64,000 nucleotides of DNA, from contig NZ_CABPSQ010000011.1 of assembly GCF_902459775.1 (NCBI RefSeq), positions 105,431-169,430 of the forward strand. Direction: 5' to 3'. The notes under the pieces were generated by a model. That model made no database searches, had not been told where the DNA came from, and saw only the letters and a program-made list of their open reading frames with translations. Numbering within the stretch: position 1 is the first letter of the stretch; every line of letters begins with the position of its first letter. The translations under genes were made by a program, and so were the position numbers. Positions 8,619 to 16,867 of the stretch are shown piece by piece. The stretch comes from Pandoraea captiosa (GTDB lineage Bacteria; Pseudomonadota; Gammaproteobacteria; Burkholderiales; Burkholderiaceae).

Positions 8619-9886
8619 GCAGATTCCCGGAAAACTGCGAGCGCCTGCCGTCCGGCAGCGCCCAGAATGGTGTCGTTTTGCGGCGTGTGGATACGGCTGC
8701 ACAGCACGTCGCGATGATAGCGCTCCAGCGGGTTGTTGCGCGAGAGTCCGTGGTTGCCGGAAAGTTGCAGGGCCAGTTCCAGCACCCGGATGGCATTGCC
8801 CGTTACCGTGAACTTTAGCGCACCGCTGGCAATGTCGTCATCGGGGTCTCCCGCATCGGCCGCCTGCGCCGCCGCATCGAGCAGACGCTGATTGACATGC
8901 AGCAGCGTGGCGATCTCACCGACCGTCTCCTGCACGCGCGGCAACGTGGCGAGCGGCGCGCCGAGATTGCCCGGCACCCGTGTGTTGAGGAATGTCACGA
9001 GCCAATCGACGCCGGCGCGCGCCACCGCGTCGTAAAGCGTGCCGAGCAGCACGCTCATCCACGCCTGTTGTTCGATATGCGCATCGTTGTCACGCTGGCC
9101 GATGCCCGCGGGCGCCCATTCGCCGGGCGGGCGGATGTCCACTGCGTTGCCGAACGGCAGATCGATGTCTTCGAGAATGACTTCGTGGCTCGCAGACGCG
9201 CGCAGACCGAGGTGATCCCAGTTCTGCACGACGCGGATACCGGGCCGATCAGGCGACGCCTCCGAGCCTGCCGGACGCGGCACGAGAAAGACGCCGACGC
9301 GCGGTTCCGCTTCGTCGGTGCGCGCCCAGACGCACAGCCAGCGCAGCGCGGGAATCCCCGTGCAATAAAGCTTGCGTCCGGACAGCCGCCAGCCGGTTTC
9401 GGTCCGTCTGGCAATCGTCGACGGCAGCCCGCCGCGCGCGGGCGTGCCGAGATCGGGTTCGACGCGCAGCGCGTTGATCAATGCGCCATCGCGCACGGCG
9501 CTCTCGAACACGGCCTGACGCTGCGCTTGCGGCCAGCGCGTACTGGTACGCACGAGCGAGCGATGCTGGAGATAGGTCATGGTCAGGACGAGCGCCGTGG
9601 CCGATTCCCCGGCCGCGACAGCCCCGATGATGCGGCGTGCCGTGGCCAGCCCGCCACCGCCGCCACCGGCAGCACGCGGCACGATCTCCGAGATCAGGCC
9701 GTGGCGATGCAACAGCGCAAAGTTGTCGAACGGAAAGCGCGCATCGCGGTCGAGCGACGCTGCGCTTTCGGCCAGCGCGCGCGTAATGGGCGGGAGCAGC
9801 GTGTCGAGTTGCGCCGCGCGCACGGGGCCGTCGGCACGCGGCAGCGGCAGCACCGCCCCGGAAGGTGCGAGACCAGAAGAAGCCAT
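8615..9886 (-). CDS. Acyl-CoA dehydrogenase-fold flavoprotein (SfnB/DszC-like)
   Basis: A 423-residue protein with the N-terminal helical, central beta and C-terminal four-helix layout of acyl-CoA dehydrogenases. The C-terminus (LERYHRDVLCSRIHTPQNDTILGAAG) resembles members found in sulfur-starvation loci (SfnB, DszC), which are reduced-flavin monooxygenases, more than it resembles true beta-oxidation enzymes. A desulfinase of the 3-sulfinopropionyl-CoA type, known beside thiol dioxygenases in betaproteobacteria, is a competing idea. It is the first gene of the minus-strand trio with the thiol dioxygenase and rhodanese, and is divergent from an SsuD-like monooxygenase, which supports a sulfur role. 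No flavin reductase lies beside it. A Gly-rich run (GGGGGG) near residue 75 is unusual. Confidence 0.82.
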   Translation of the reverse strand: MASSGLAPSGAVLPLPRADGPVRAAQLDTLLPPITRALAESAASLDRDARFPFDNFALLHRHGLISEIVPRAAGGGGGGLATARRIIGAVAAGESATALVLTMTYLQHRSLVRTSTRWPQAQRQAVFESAVRDGALINALRVEPDLGTPARGGLPSTIARRTETGWRLSGRKLYCTGIPALRWLCVWARTDEAEPRVGVFLVPRPAGSEASPDRPGIRVVQNWDHLGLRASASHEVILEDIDLPFGNAVDIRPPGEWAPAGIGQRDNDAHIEQQAWMSVLLGTLYDAVARAGVDWLVTFLNTRVPGNLGAPLATLPRVQETVGEIATLLHVNQRLLDAAAQAADAGDPDDDIASGALKFTVTGNAIRVLELALQLSGNHGLSRNNPLERYHRDVLCSRIHTPQNDTILGAAGRQALAVFRESA

Positions 9887-9987
9887 GATTTTGGAATAAG
9901 CAAATATGCGTTCGACGCAGGGTGCGCCGCTCTACGCAGTGCCCATAGCGTAAGGCCCGGCACGCGCGCGCCCAACCATCCATATCG

Positions 9988-10011
9988 AATAATCTTTGCG
10001 TAAATGATTAT
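9988..10011. promoter_or_regulatory. Inverted repeat in the divergent sulfur-cluster promoter
   Basis: AATAATC (9988-9994) and GATTATT (10005-10011) form an inverted repeat in an AT-rich island between the divergent gene sets starting at 9886 and 10138. It is a plausible operator for a LysR-type regulator such as CysB/Cbl, but no regulator gene is adjacent. Confidence 0.35.
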
Positions 10012-10137
10012 TTAACGACCGTAGATTGTTTGCGTACGCTCACACCCATTCACCGTCTGTTCCGATCGATGGGCGTGTAGCGCAAACCGACCCACGTCGC
10101 CGTGCACGCGTCCCCTACCCCACATCAGGAGAGCGTC

Positions 10138-11235
10138 ATGAGCGTCGAGATCATCGGCATGATTCAAAGCAGTAAGCAATCCGAAATACATCCGAAAAGC
10201 GGCGCTGCCGTCGACCGCGATTACGTGCGCAATTTTGCGCGGGCTCACGAGCAATCGGGCTTCGACCGCATTCTCGTGCCGCATCACTCCACCAGCCCGT
10301 CGGCCACGCTCACGATCGCTTACGCGTCGACCGTGACCGAGAACATTCATTTCATGCTCGCGCACCGCCCGGGCTTCGTCGCACCGACGCTGGCCGCGCG
10401 CCAGATCGCCACCCTCGACCAGTTCAGCGGCGGACGCCTGGGCGTTCACTTCATCTCGGGCGGCTCGGATGAAGAACAGCAGCGCGACGGCGACTTTCTC
10501 CTGCATGACGAGCGCTACGCCCGCACCGACGAATATCTGAGCATTCTGCGCCGCATCTGGACGGAGGACACACCGTTCGATCACGACGGCAAGTACTACC
10601 GCTTCAAGCAAGGCTTCTCCGAAGTCAAACCGGTGCAGCAACCGCATGTGCCGATCTTCTTCGGTGGCGCTTCGGACGCAGCCGTTGCCGTCGCGGCCAA
10701 GCATGCCGACATCTATGCGCTCTGGGGCGAATCGCTCGATCAGGTGCGCGACATCACCACGCGCGTGCGTGCAGCCGCCGCCGTGCATGGTCGCGTGCCG
10801 CGCTTCTCGGTGTCGTTCCGCCCGGTGCTGGCCGAGACCGAAGCCAAGGCATGGGAGCGCGCCGACAAGATCCTCGCGCAGGCCAAGGCGATCCGCGAAG
10901 CCGCCGGCCTGCCGCAAGGCTCGGCACTGCAAAGCGAAGGGGCACGACGTCTGCTGGCCGCCGCCGAAAAGGGCGCGCGACTGGACAAGGTCTTGTGGAC
11001 GGAGATCGCCAAGCTCATCGGCGGTCGCTCGAATTCCACGGCCCTCGTCGGCACGCCGGAGCAGGTCGCCGACGCCCTGCTCGACTACTACGATCTGGGC
11101 GTGACGACGTTCCTCATCCGCGGCTTCGACCCGCTGGGCGACGCCATCGATTACGGCCGCGAACTGATTCCGCGCTTGCGCACGCTGGTCGCCGAGCGCG
11201 ATCGCCAGAACGAGGCCACGCGCCGCGCGGCCTGA
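10138..11235 (+). CDS. LLM-class flavin-dependent monooxygenase (SsuD-like)
   Basis: A 365-residue bacterial-luciferase-fold (TIM barrel) enzyme close to alkanesulfonate monooxygenase SsuD. Segments such as LVPHHSTSPSATLTIAYAS, FISGGSDEEQQRDGDFL and FKQGFSEVKPVQQPHVPIFFGGAS are characteristic of the SsuD group. SsuD uses FMNH2 and O2 to split a sulfonate into sulfite and an aldehyde. The reduced flavin must come from a reductase encoded elsewhere. The ATG at 10138 follows a good AGGAG. An upstream in-frame start at 10102 lacks a ribosome site. It heads a plus-strand run with a class II aldolase and an ABC importer, so it probably desulfonates the imported substrate. The exact substrate is unknown. 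Confidence 0.88.
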   Translation: MSVEIIGMIQSSKQSEIHPKSGAAVDRDYVRNFARAHEQSGFDRILVPHHSTSPSATLTIAYASTVTENIHFMLAHRPGFVAPTLAARQIATLDQFSGGRLGVHFISGGSDEEQQRDGDFLLHDERYARTDEYLSILRRIWTEDTPFDHDGKYYRFKQGFSEVKPVQQPHVPIFFGGASDAAVAVAAKHADIYALWGESLDQVRDITTRVRAAAAVHGRVPRFSVSFRPVLAETEAKAWERADKILAQAKAIREAAGLPQGSALQSEGARRLLAAAEKGARLDKVLWTEIAKLIGGRSNSTALVGTPEQVADALLDYYDLGVTTFLIRGFDPLGDAIDYGRELIPRLRTLVAERDRQNEATRRAA

Positions 11236-11277
11236 CTTGACTTCATCGACTTGATTTCGACGCACAGGAGAAACCCA

Positions 11278-12168
11278 ATGGCTGCCGTTCTGCCCGTCGA
11301 CACCCATGGCTTCGGCCGTACGAATTCGACGACCTCCCCCCCGAACACCCGCACCACGCCGACCGGTCTCGTGCTCAACGCAGCGCCGCAACAGCGATTC
11401 TGGTTCGACGCGCCGCCCGTGCGCAGCGACATTCTCGCGGAGCGTCGCCATCGCCAGACGCGTCTGGCGGCCGCGTTCCGCATCTTCGCGCGGCATGGCT
11501 TCGATTTGGGGTTGGCCGGACACATCACCGCACGCGACCCGGAACTGACCGATCACTTCTGGGTGAACCCGCTCGGCGTGCACTTCTCGCGCATTAAGGT
11601 CTCCGACCTGCTGCTCGTCAACGCGAAGGGCGAGACGGTCGTGGGAGACCGCCCGCTGAACAAGGCGGCGTTCGCGATTCATGCGGCGATTCACGAGGCG
11701 CATCCGCATCTGGTCGCCGCCGCGCACACGCACTCGACCTACGGCAAGGCGTGGTCGACGCTGGGCCGTGCGCTCGACCCGCTTACGCAGGACTCGTGCG
11801 GCTTCTTCGAAGACCACGCCCTGTTCGATGACTTCACCGGCATGGTGGTCGACGGCAGCGAAGGCGACCGCATTGCGCAGGCGCTGAACAAGCCGGACGG
11901 CAGCGGCACGGTCAAGGGCGTGATTCTGAAGAACCACGGCATTCTCACTGCCGGCCCGACAGTGGAGGCCGCTGCGTGGTGGTACATCGCGCTGGAGAAC
12001 GCGGCGCACACGCAGTTGCTGGCGCAGGCCGCAGGCACGCCGCAACCGATCGATGAAGCCACCGCACGACACACGCACAGTCAGGTCGGCGGCCCCGAAG
12101 GCGCGCTGTATTCGTTCGAGAGCCTTTATGAAGGTCTCGTCGAAGCCGAGCCGGATCTGCTCGACTGA
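11278..12168 (+). CDS. Class II aldolase/adducin family protein
   Basis: A 296-residue class II aldolase-fold protein. The zinc site is visible in AAHTHSTYGKAWS (about residues 150-162) and in the later ILKNHGILTAGPTVEAAAWW segment. The family covers fuculose- and ribulose-phosphate aldolases and many uncharacterised members that take part in aldol cleavage or decarboxylation. It starts at an ATG with AGGAG 6-10 bp upstream, 42 bp after the SsuD-like gene. Placed between a sulfonate monooxygenase and a sulfonate-type ABC importer, it may process the aldehyde or carbonyl product of desulfonation. That role is inference only. Confidence 0.85.
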   Translation: MAAVLPVDTHGFGRTNSTTSPPNTRTTPTGLVLNAAPQQRFWFDAPPVRSDILAERRHRQTRLAAAFRIFARHGFDLGLAGHITARDPELTDHFWVNPLGVHFSRIKVSDLLLVNAKGETVVGDRPLNKAAFAIHAAIHEAHPHLVAAAHTHSTYGKAWSTLGRALDPLTQDSCGFFEDHALFDDFTGMVVDGSEGDRIAQALNKPDGSGTVKGVILKNHGILTAGPTVEAAAWWYIALENAAHTQLLAQAAGTPQPIDEATARHTHSQVGGPEGALYSFESLYEGLVEAEPDLLD

Positions 12169-12265
12169 CATGGCTCGCGCGGCGCCATAGTGCTGCCTGA
12201 CTTGCACACCCGCGCGCGCACCAACAAGCACACAAACATCAGAAATCAACAGGGGAGTCGTATCC

Positions 12266-13309
12266 ATGAAGTTCCGCCACACCGACAAGACCACCCGCGT
12301 CGTCACGCCGAACGAAGTGCATGCCGGTCGCCGCAAAGTGCTGCGCGCAGGCGCCGCCGCAGCGCTGGCCGCCCCCGCGCTGTTGCTCGGACGTCAGGCC
12401 TGGTCGCAACCCAGGAAGCTCACGTTCGCGTGGAACCAGAACTCGTTCTGCCTCACGCCCATCGTCGCTGCGCAAGAGCGCGGCTTCTTCGAGAAGAACG
12501 GCCTGCAAGTTGATCTGATCAACTACAGCGGCTCGACGGACCAGTTGCTCGAATCCATCGCCACCGGCAAGGCCGACGCTGCCGTCGGCATGATTCATCG
12601 CTGGCTCAAGCCGCTCGAATCGGGCTTCGACGTAAAGATCATCGGCAGCTCGCACGGCGGTTGTGTGCGTCTGCTCGGCTCGAAGGCGGCGGGCATCACG
12701 TCGCTCGCCGCGCTCAAGGGCAAGACCGTGGGCGTGTCGGATCTGGCCGCACCGGGCAAGCACTTCTTCCAGATTCTGCTCGCGAAGAACGGTATCGACG
12801 CGGAGCGCGACATCACGTGGCGTCAGTATCCGGCGGACCTGCTGGGCGTGGCTGTGGACAAGGGTGAGATTCAGGCGATTGCCGACGGCGATCCGAACCT
12901 GTACCTGCTGGAAAAGCGCACCAACGGCGCCTACGTCGAACTGGCGACCAACCTCAGCGGCGAGTACGCCCGCAAGGTGTGCTGCGTGGTCGGTGCGCGC
13001 GGCGATCTGGTGCGTAACGACCGGGCCGCCGCCAGTGCGCTGGCACGCTCGATCGTGCAGGCCACCGAATTCGTCAACGAGAATCCGAACGAGGCCGCCA
13101 AGATCTTCGCCAAGTACTCGCCGAAGATCAGCACCGAAGACCTGCGCAAGCTGTACGCCACGCTCACGTATTCCCATCATCCGACCGGCGTCGATCTGCG
13201 CGACGAAATCGCGTACTTCGCCGACGACTTCCGTCGCATCGGCGTGCTCAAGAAGACGACCGATCCGCAGAAACTCGCGCAGCACGTCTACGCCAATGTG
13301 CTCGGCTGA
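12266..13309 (+). CDS. ABC transporter substrate-binding protein (SsuA/TauA/NitT family)
   Basis: A 347-residue periplasmic binding protein. A twin-arginine-like signal (RRKVLRAGAAAALAAPALLL, about residues 23-42) is followed by the NMT1/SsuA-type fold: FAWNQNSFCLTPIVAAQERGFFEKNGLQV is the typical first strand and helix. Family members bind aliphatic sulfonates, taurine, nitrate or aromatic sulfonates. It is the first gene of an importer set with the permease (13335) and ATPase (14504). Two conserved-looking cysteines (KVCCVVG) are unusual for an exported protein. The ligand is probably an organosulfur compound, given the neighbours. Confidence 0.88.
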   Translation: MKFRHTDKTTRVVTPNEVHAGRRKVLRAGAAAALAAPALLLGRQAWSQPRKLTFAWNQNSFCLTPIVAAQERGFFEKNGLQVDLINYSGSTDQLLESIATGKADAAVGMIHRWLKPLESGFDVKIIGSSHGGCVRLLGSKAAGITSLAALKGKTVGVSDLAAPGKHFFQILLAKNGIDAERDITWRQYPADLLGVAVDKGEIQAIADGDPNLYLLEKRTNGAYVELATNLSGEYARKVCCVVGARGDLVRNDRAAASALARSIVQATEFVNENPNEAAKIFAKYSPKISTEDLRKLYATLTYSHHPTGVDLRDEIAYFADDFRRIGVLKKTTDPQKLAQHVYANVLG

Positions 13310-13334
13310 ACCTGCGCCCTATGGATAAACGATC

Positions 13335-14510
13335 ATGAGTGCCATTCTCGACAACGCAGCGCTGCGCGGAGCGTCCCCGGCCGGCGCGCTGGAATTGACG
13401 GAACACGCCGAAGGGTCGACGCTGCGAGTGCCTGCGTCGGCTTCTGCGTCGGCTTTTGCTTCTGCTTACGCTTCGGCGCCAGCCCCCTCCTTGCCTCGCT
13501 TCGACGAGACGGAAATCGACCAGTTGTTCGCCGCACCGCGTACCCCGGCCTTGTGGGGCGTCGGGTTCGCCGCCGCGCTCGCATGGGCGGCGTTCGGCTC
13601 GATCACGCTGCGCTGGCCGAACAAGGTCGTCGGCTTCGCCGACTGGGCGTTTACGGACGAGTTGGGCGTGTTCGCCCTCGTGGTGGCCGCGCTGCTCGCC
13701 GTCCTGTCGGTGTCCGGTCGTGCAACACCGCCGCTGCTACGCCTGCGTGAAGCCCTGACGGGCGCGGGACCATGGCTCGTGGCGATCCCGGTGGCGCTCT
13801 CGGCATGGGAGATCCTCACGGCGAAAACCGGCACGCTGCCCACGCCCTTCTTCGCACCGCCACAAGCGCTCATCGAGGTCTACACGGAAGACTGGCGACG
13901 TCTGGGCGACAGTGCGGTCAACACGCTCAAGCTGCTGGGGCTGGGCTTCGGCTTCGGGGCAATTGCCGGTTTTCTGATCGGCGTGTCGATCGGCTGGTCG
14001 CGGGCGATCGGCTATTGGGTGCATCCGGTGCTGCGCGTGCTCGGTCCCGTGCCGGCCACGGCGCTGCTGCCGCTCACGTTCTACTTCTTCCCGTCGAGCT
14101 ATTCGGCAGCGGCCTTTCTGATTGCGCTGTCGACGGCATTTCCCGTGGCCGTGCTCACGTGGTCGGGCGTTGCAGGCGTGAACAAGAGCTATTACGACGT
14201 GGCGCGCACGCTTGGCGCCTCCGAAGCCTTTCTCGTGCTGCGCGTGGCGATTCCGGCCGCCCTGCCGAATGTGTTCGTCGGCCTGTTCATGGGACTGGGC
14301 GCATCGTTCTCGGTACTTGTCACCGCCGAGATGATGGGCGTGAAGTCCGGCCTCGGCTGGTATCTCACGTGGGCTCAGGGCTGGGCGTCGTACGTGAATA
14401 TGTACGCCGCGCTCATCGTCATGGCCCTGCTTTTCTCCGGCGTGATCACGCTGCTCTTCACCGTGCGCGACCGCGCCCTCGCCTGGCAGAAAGGAACCGT
14501 CAAATGGTAA
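13335..14510 (+). CDS. ABC transporter permease (SsuC-like) with an extended N-terminus
   Basis: A 391-residue inner-membrane permease of the BPD_transp_1 family. The ATPase-coupling EAA loop is VARTLGASEAFLVLRVAIPAALP. The usual SsuC/TauC proteins are about 250-280 residues. This one carries an extra N-terminal section: a low-complexity Ala/Ser run (ASASASAFASAYASA, about residues 34-50) encoded by near-hexameric repeats, then two additional hydrophobic segments before the core. It starts 25 bp after the binding protein, and its stop codon overlaps the ATPase start (ATGGTAA). Confidence 0.88.
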   Translation: MSAILDNAALRGASPAGALELTEHAEGSTLRVPASASASAFASAYASAPAPSLPRFDETEIDQLFAAPRTPALWGVGFAAALAWAAFGSITLRWPNKVVGFADWAFTDELGVFALVVAALLAVLSVSGRATPPLLRLREALTGAGPWLVAIPVALSAWEILTAKTGTLPTPFFAPPQALIEVYTEDWRRLGDSAVNTLKLLGLGFGFGAIAGFLIGVSIGWSRAIGYWVHPVLRVLGPVPATALLPLTFYFFPSSYSAAAFLIALSTAFPVAVLTWSGVAGVNKSYYDVARTLGASEAFLVLRVAIPAALPNVFVGLFMGLGASFSVLVTAEMMGVKSGLGWYLTWAQGWASYVNMYAALIVMALLFSGVITLLFTVRDRALAWQKGTVKW

Positions 14511-15379
14511 GCGCCGCCACCTCTTCCCCGACGTTCGCCGGTGCCGATGCCGATGCCAATGCCCGAGCGCAGCAGGCCCGGCAGTTGCCATCGGAGGCCG
14601 ATCGTCATTCGTCGGCCAACGACACCGGCGCACAAATCGACATTCAGGGGGTAAGCCACTGGTTCGGTTCGCGACAGGCGCCGTTGCAGGTGCTCGACGG
14701 CGTCGATCTGAAGGTCGCCCCCGGCGAATTCGTCGCGTTGCTCGGCCCCAGCGGCTGCGGCAAGTCCACGTTGCTGCGTCTGGTCGCCGGACTGGAGACG
14801 GCGACGCGCGGCGCGATTACGCAGGACGGCGCACCGATTACGCGTCCCGATCCGTCGCGTATCGTGGTGTTTCAGGACCCCACGCTGTACCCATGGCGCA
14901 CCGTGCGCGATAACGTCGCGCTCGGTTTGCAGGCGCGCGGCGTGTTGGCCAGGGAGCGCCCTCGCGTCGACGCTGCACTGGCGCGCGTGGGCTTGTCGGA
15001 ATTCGCCGAGGCCTTTCCGCACCAACTCTCCGGCGGCATGGCGCAACGTGTGGCGCTGGCGCGCGCGCTGGTGAACGATCCGCGTCTGCTCGTGCTCGAC
15101 GAGCCGCTTGGCAAGCTCGACTCGCTCACGCGACTGGCCATGCAAAGCGAACTGGTCGACCTGTGGCAGCGCGCAGGTTACTCCGCGCTGCTGGTGACAC
15201 ACGACGTGGAAGAGGCTCTGTTCCTCGCGCAACGCGTGATCGTCTTCAGCCCGCGTCCGGCGAAGATCGTGGCGGAGTTGCGCGTCGATTTGCCGTACCC
15301 GCGACATCGCGGCGACGCGCGCATCACCGAACTGCGCCACGAAGCGCTCCGACATCTGGGGCTCGATGCCAGTTGGTGA
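14504..15379 (+). CDS. ABC transporter ATP-binding protein (SsuB/TauB-like)
   Basis: A 291-residue ATPase. Walker A is GPSGCGKST, the Q-loop is FQDPTLYPW, the signature is LSGGM, Walker B is LLVLDEP, and the switch histidine lies in LLVTHDVEEA. It energises the importer with the permease directly upstream. The ATG at 14504 overlaps the permease stop at 14508-14510, giving coupled translation. The open frame extends far upstream, but only this start fits the operon. The first about 45 residues are Ala-rich and precede the conserved IDIQGVSHWF start of the domain. Confidence 0.93.
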   Translation: MVSAATSSPTFAGADADANARAQQARQLPSEADRHSSANDTGAQIDIQGVSHWFGSRQAPLQVLDGVDLKVAPGEFVALLGPSGCGKSTLLRLVAGLETATRGAITQDGAPITRPDPSRIVVFQDPTLYPWRTVRDNVALGLQARGVLARERPRVDAALARVGLSEFAEAFPHQLSGGMAQRVALARALVNDPRLLVLDEPLGKLDSLTRLAMQSELVDLWQRAGYSALLVTHDVEEALFLAQRVIVFSPRPAKIVAELRVDLPYPRHRGDARITELRHEALRHLGLDASW

Positions 15380-15472
15380 GTCACTTCCCGAATTCGCTGT
15401 GCGCAGTCCCGATATGCCTGTCACGTCGTGCTTCCTGCGGTCGTCGGCTCGTTCCTCAGCGGAGCGGCGTCG

Positions 15473-16762
15473 ATGACCTCGCCGCCCTCTCATCTCTGGC
15501 TGAACGCCCTGTTGCAAGCGTTGCAGTTCGCGCAATCCGCGTGGCTGGAGGCTCTTTATGCGCTCGGCATCACCGACGATTCGCACGGCGCGCCTGCCTG
15601 GCCATTCGCGTCGCGCATCGCCGGTGAGAATCTCGTCATCGATGTCTCGCTCGCCCGGCAGTTTGCCTGGATGCTGGCGGCCATCGCATTCGCCGTTGCC
15701 TGCCTGCTGATCGCGCTGCTCTGGCGACGCGCCTGGCGCTGGCTCACGCTCGCCGCCATCGGCGCGCTGCTCGTCGCGCCGTGGCCATCGCCTTCGTTAT
15801 GGCTCACGGCGGCCGTGCCCACGAGCTTCCATTCGAGTCCGACGGGATTCACGGTGCAGAGCATCGCGCGCGGCTCGCGCGTGTATGCGGCGCAATGCGC
15901 GGCATGCCATGGCGCCGACGGACGCGGCGAAGGCCCGCTTGCCGCGACGCTCGATCGCTGGCCGCCGACGATGGCGAGCGCACTGCTGAGCCGCCGCGCG
16001 GATGGCGAACTGTTCTGGCACGTGTTGTATGGCATGCGTCGCGAACAGGGTGTCACGATGCCGGGGTTTGCCGGACGTCTCAGCGACCGGGAAATATGGG
16101 CTGCGCTCGATTACATGCGCGTGCTCTCGGCCTCTGCCGGGATGGCCGCCGGCGGCAGTTGGCCGGTGCCGATCGCACTGCCCTCTCTTACCGTCAAATG
16201 CGCCGATGGCCCGGCGCGTCAGGTCGCGGCATGGCGAGGTCGCCAGCGTGTTCGGGTCGTCGCCGTGGACGCCGCGCATCCGCCCCCATTCGAAGATCCG
16301 CGCTTTCTCACACTGCTGATCCGCGACGGCAACGTGCTGGCGTCGGAGCCGCCGGGGCGGCGGGGGCAAGGGCAGGGGCAAGGGCAAGGGCAGCCCGTGC
16401 GGGCGGTGCGCACCATCGCGTCGTCTGGCAAACCGTCGCAGGTCACGCCGCTTTTCGGCGCACGGGCGGATTGTGTCGCCGACTCACCCGAGGCATGGCA
16501 GGTCTTCGCGCAGATTGCAGGCGCGTCGCCGGGGGCGCTGGCGGGCACCGAATGGCTGGCCGATCGCGACGGCTGGCTGCGCGCGCTGGCACCGGCCGGA
16601 CGCCGGGGCTGGACCGACGGCGGACTGATGTGCACCACGTCGACTTCGGGGCCCGACGATGTCGGGGCCAAGGGTCGCGATGGTGGCGATCCGCTGAGCA
16701 CCACGCTGCGCCAGATGGACGACGACCCGGTGCGCTTCGTCAAAGGCGGCTTCGTGCATTAG
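15473..16762 (+). CDS. Membrane-anchored c-type cytochrome
   Basis: About 429 residues. Hydrophobic segments near residues 60-80 and 85-105 anchor the protein. A periplasmic class I cytochrome c domain follows, with one haem motif (CAACH, in RVYAAQCAACHGADGRGEGPL) and a likely methionine ligand in VTMPGFAGRLSDREIWAALDYMRVL. The C-terminal 200 residues are not recognised. They contain a five-copy Gly-Gln run from a hexamer repeat (16364-16393). It lies between the ABC importer and a second binding protein on the same strand, so it may pass electrons for an oxidation of the imported compound. A link to sulfite or aldehyde oxidation is speculation. The ATG at 15473 is preferred because a purine-rich GGAGCGG precedes it. 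Confidence 0.8.
   Translation: MTSPPSHLWLNALLQALQFAQSAWLEALYALGITDDSHGAPAWPFASRIAGENLVIDVSLARQFAWMLAAIAFAVACLLIALLWRRAWRWLTLAAIGALLVAPWPSPSLWLTAAVPTSFHSSPTGFTVQSIARGSRVYAAQCAACHGADGRGEGPLAATLDRWPPTMASALLSRRADGELFWHVLYGMRREQGVTMPGFAGRLSDREIWAALDYMRVLSASAGMAAGGSWPVPIALPSLTVKCADGPARQVAAWRGRQRVRVVAVDAAHPPPFEDPRFLTLLIRDGNVLASEPPGRRGQGQGQGQGQPVRAVRTIASSGKPSQVTPLFGARADCVADSPEAWQVFAQIAGASPGALAGTEWLADRDGWLRALAPAGRRGWTDGGLMCTTSTSGPDDVGAKGRDGGDPLSTTLRQMDDDPVRFVKGGFVH
16364..16393 (+). repeat. In-frame hexamer repeat (GGGCAR)x5
   Basis: Five tandem copies of GGGCAA/GGGCAG inside the cytochrome gene encode Gly-Gln repeats. Six-base units keep the frame, so slippage would change protein length and not switch the gene off. 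Confidence 0.8.
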
Positions 16763-16823
16763 CGCTTGCGACGCGGACACCGCCCTGCCCTGCCCTCCCC
16801 ATCGACGCACGAATTTCAACCGT

Positions 16824-16850
16824 TTCCGATTCCGATTCCGATTCCGATCC
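16824..16850 (+). repeat. Hexamer repeat (TTCCGA)x4 in a 5' leader
   Basis: Four tandem TTCCGA units plus a partial one lie 18-44 bp upstream of the ATG at 16868, between the cytochrome stop and the binding-protein start. Copy-number change could alter promoter or leader spacing. Confidence 0.8.
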
Positions 16851-16867
16851 ACCACAGGCTCCACACC

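Noticed and set aside
10012-12336. A 774-codon open frame on the minus strand
   Set aside because: It lies opposite the SsuD-like and aldolase genes, which carry clear family motifs. The frame is Arg/Ala/Val/Gly/Asp-rich, typical of antisense frames in GC-rich genes.
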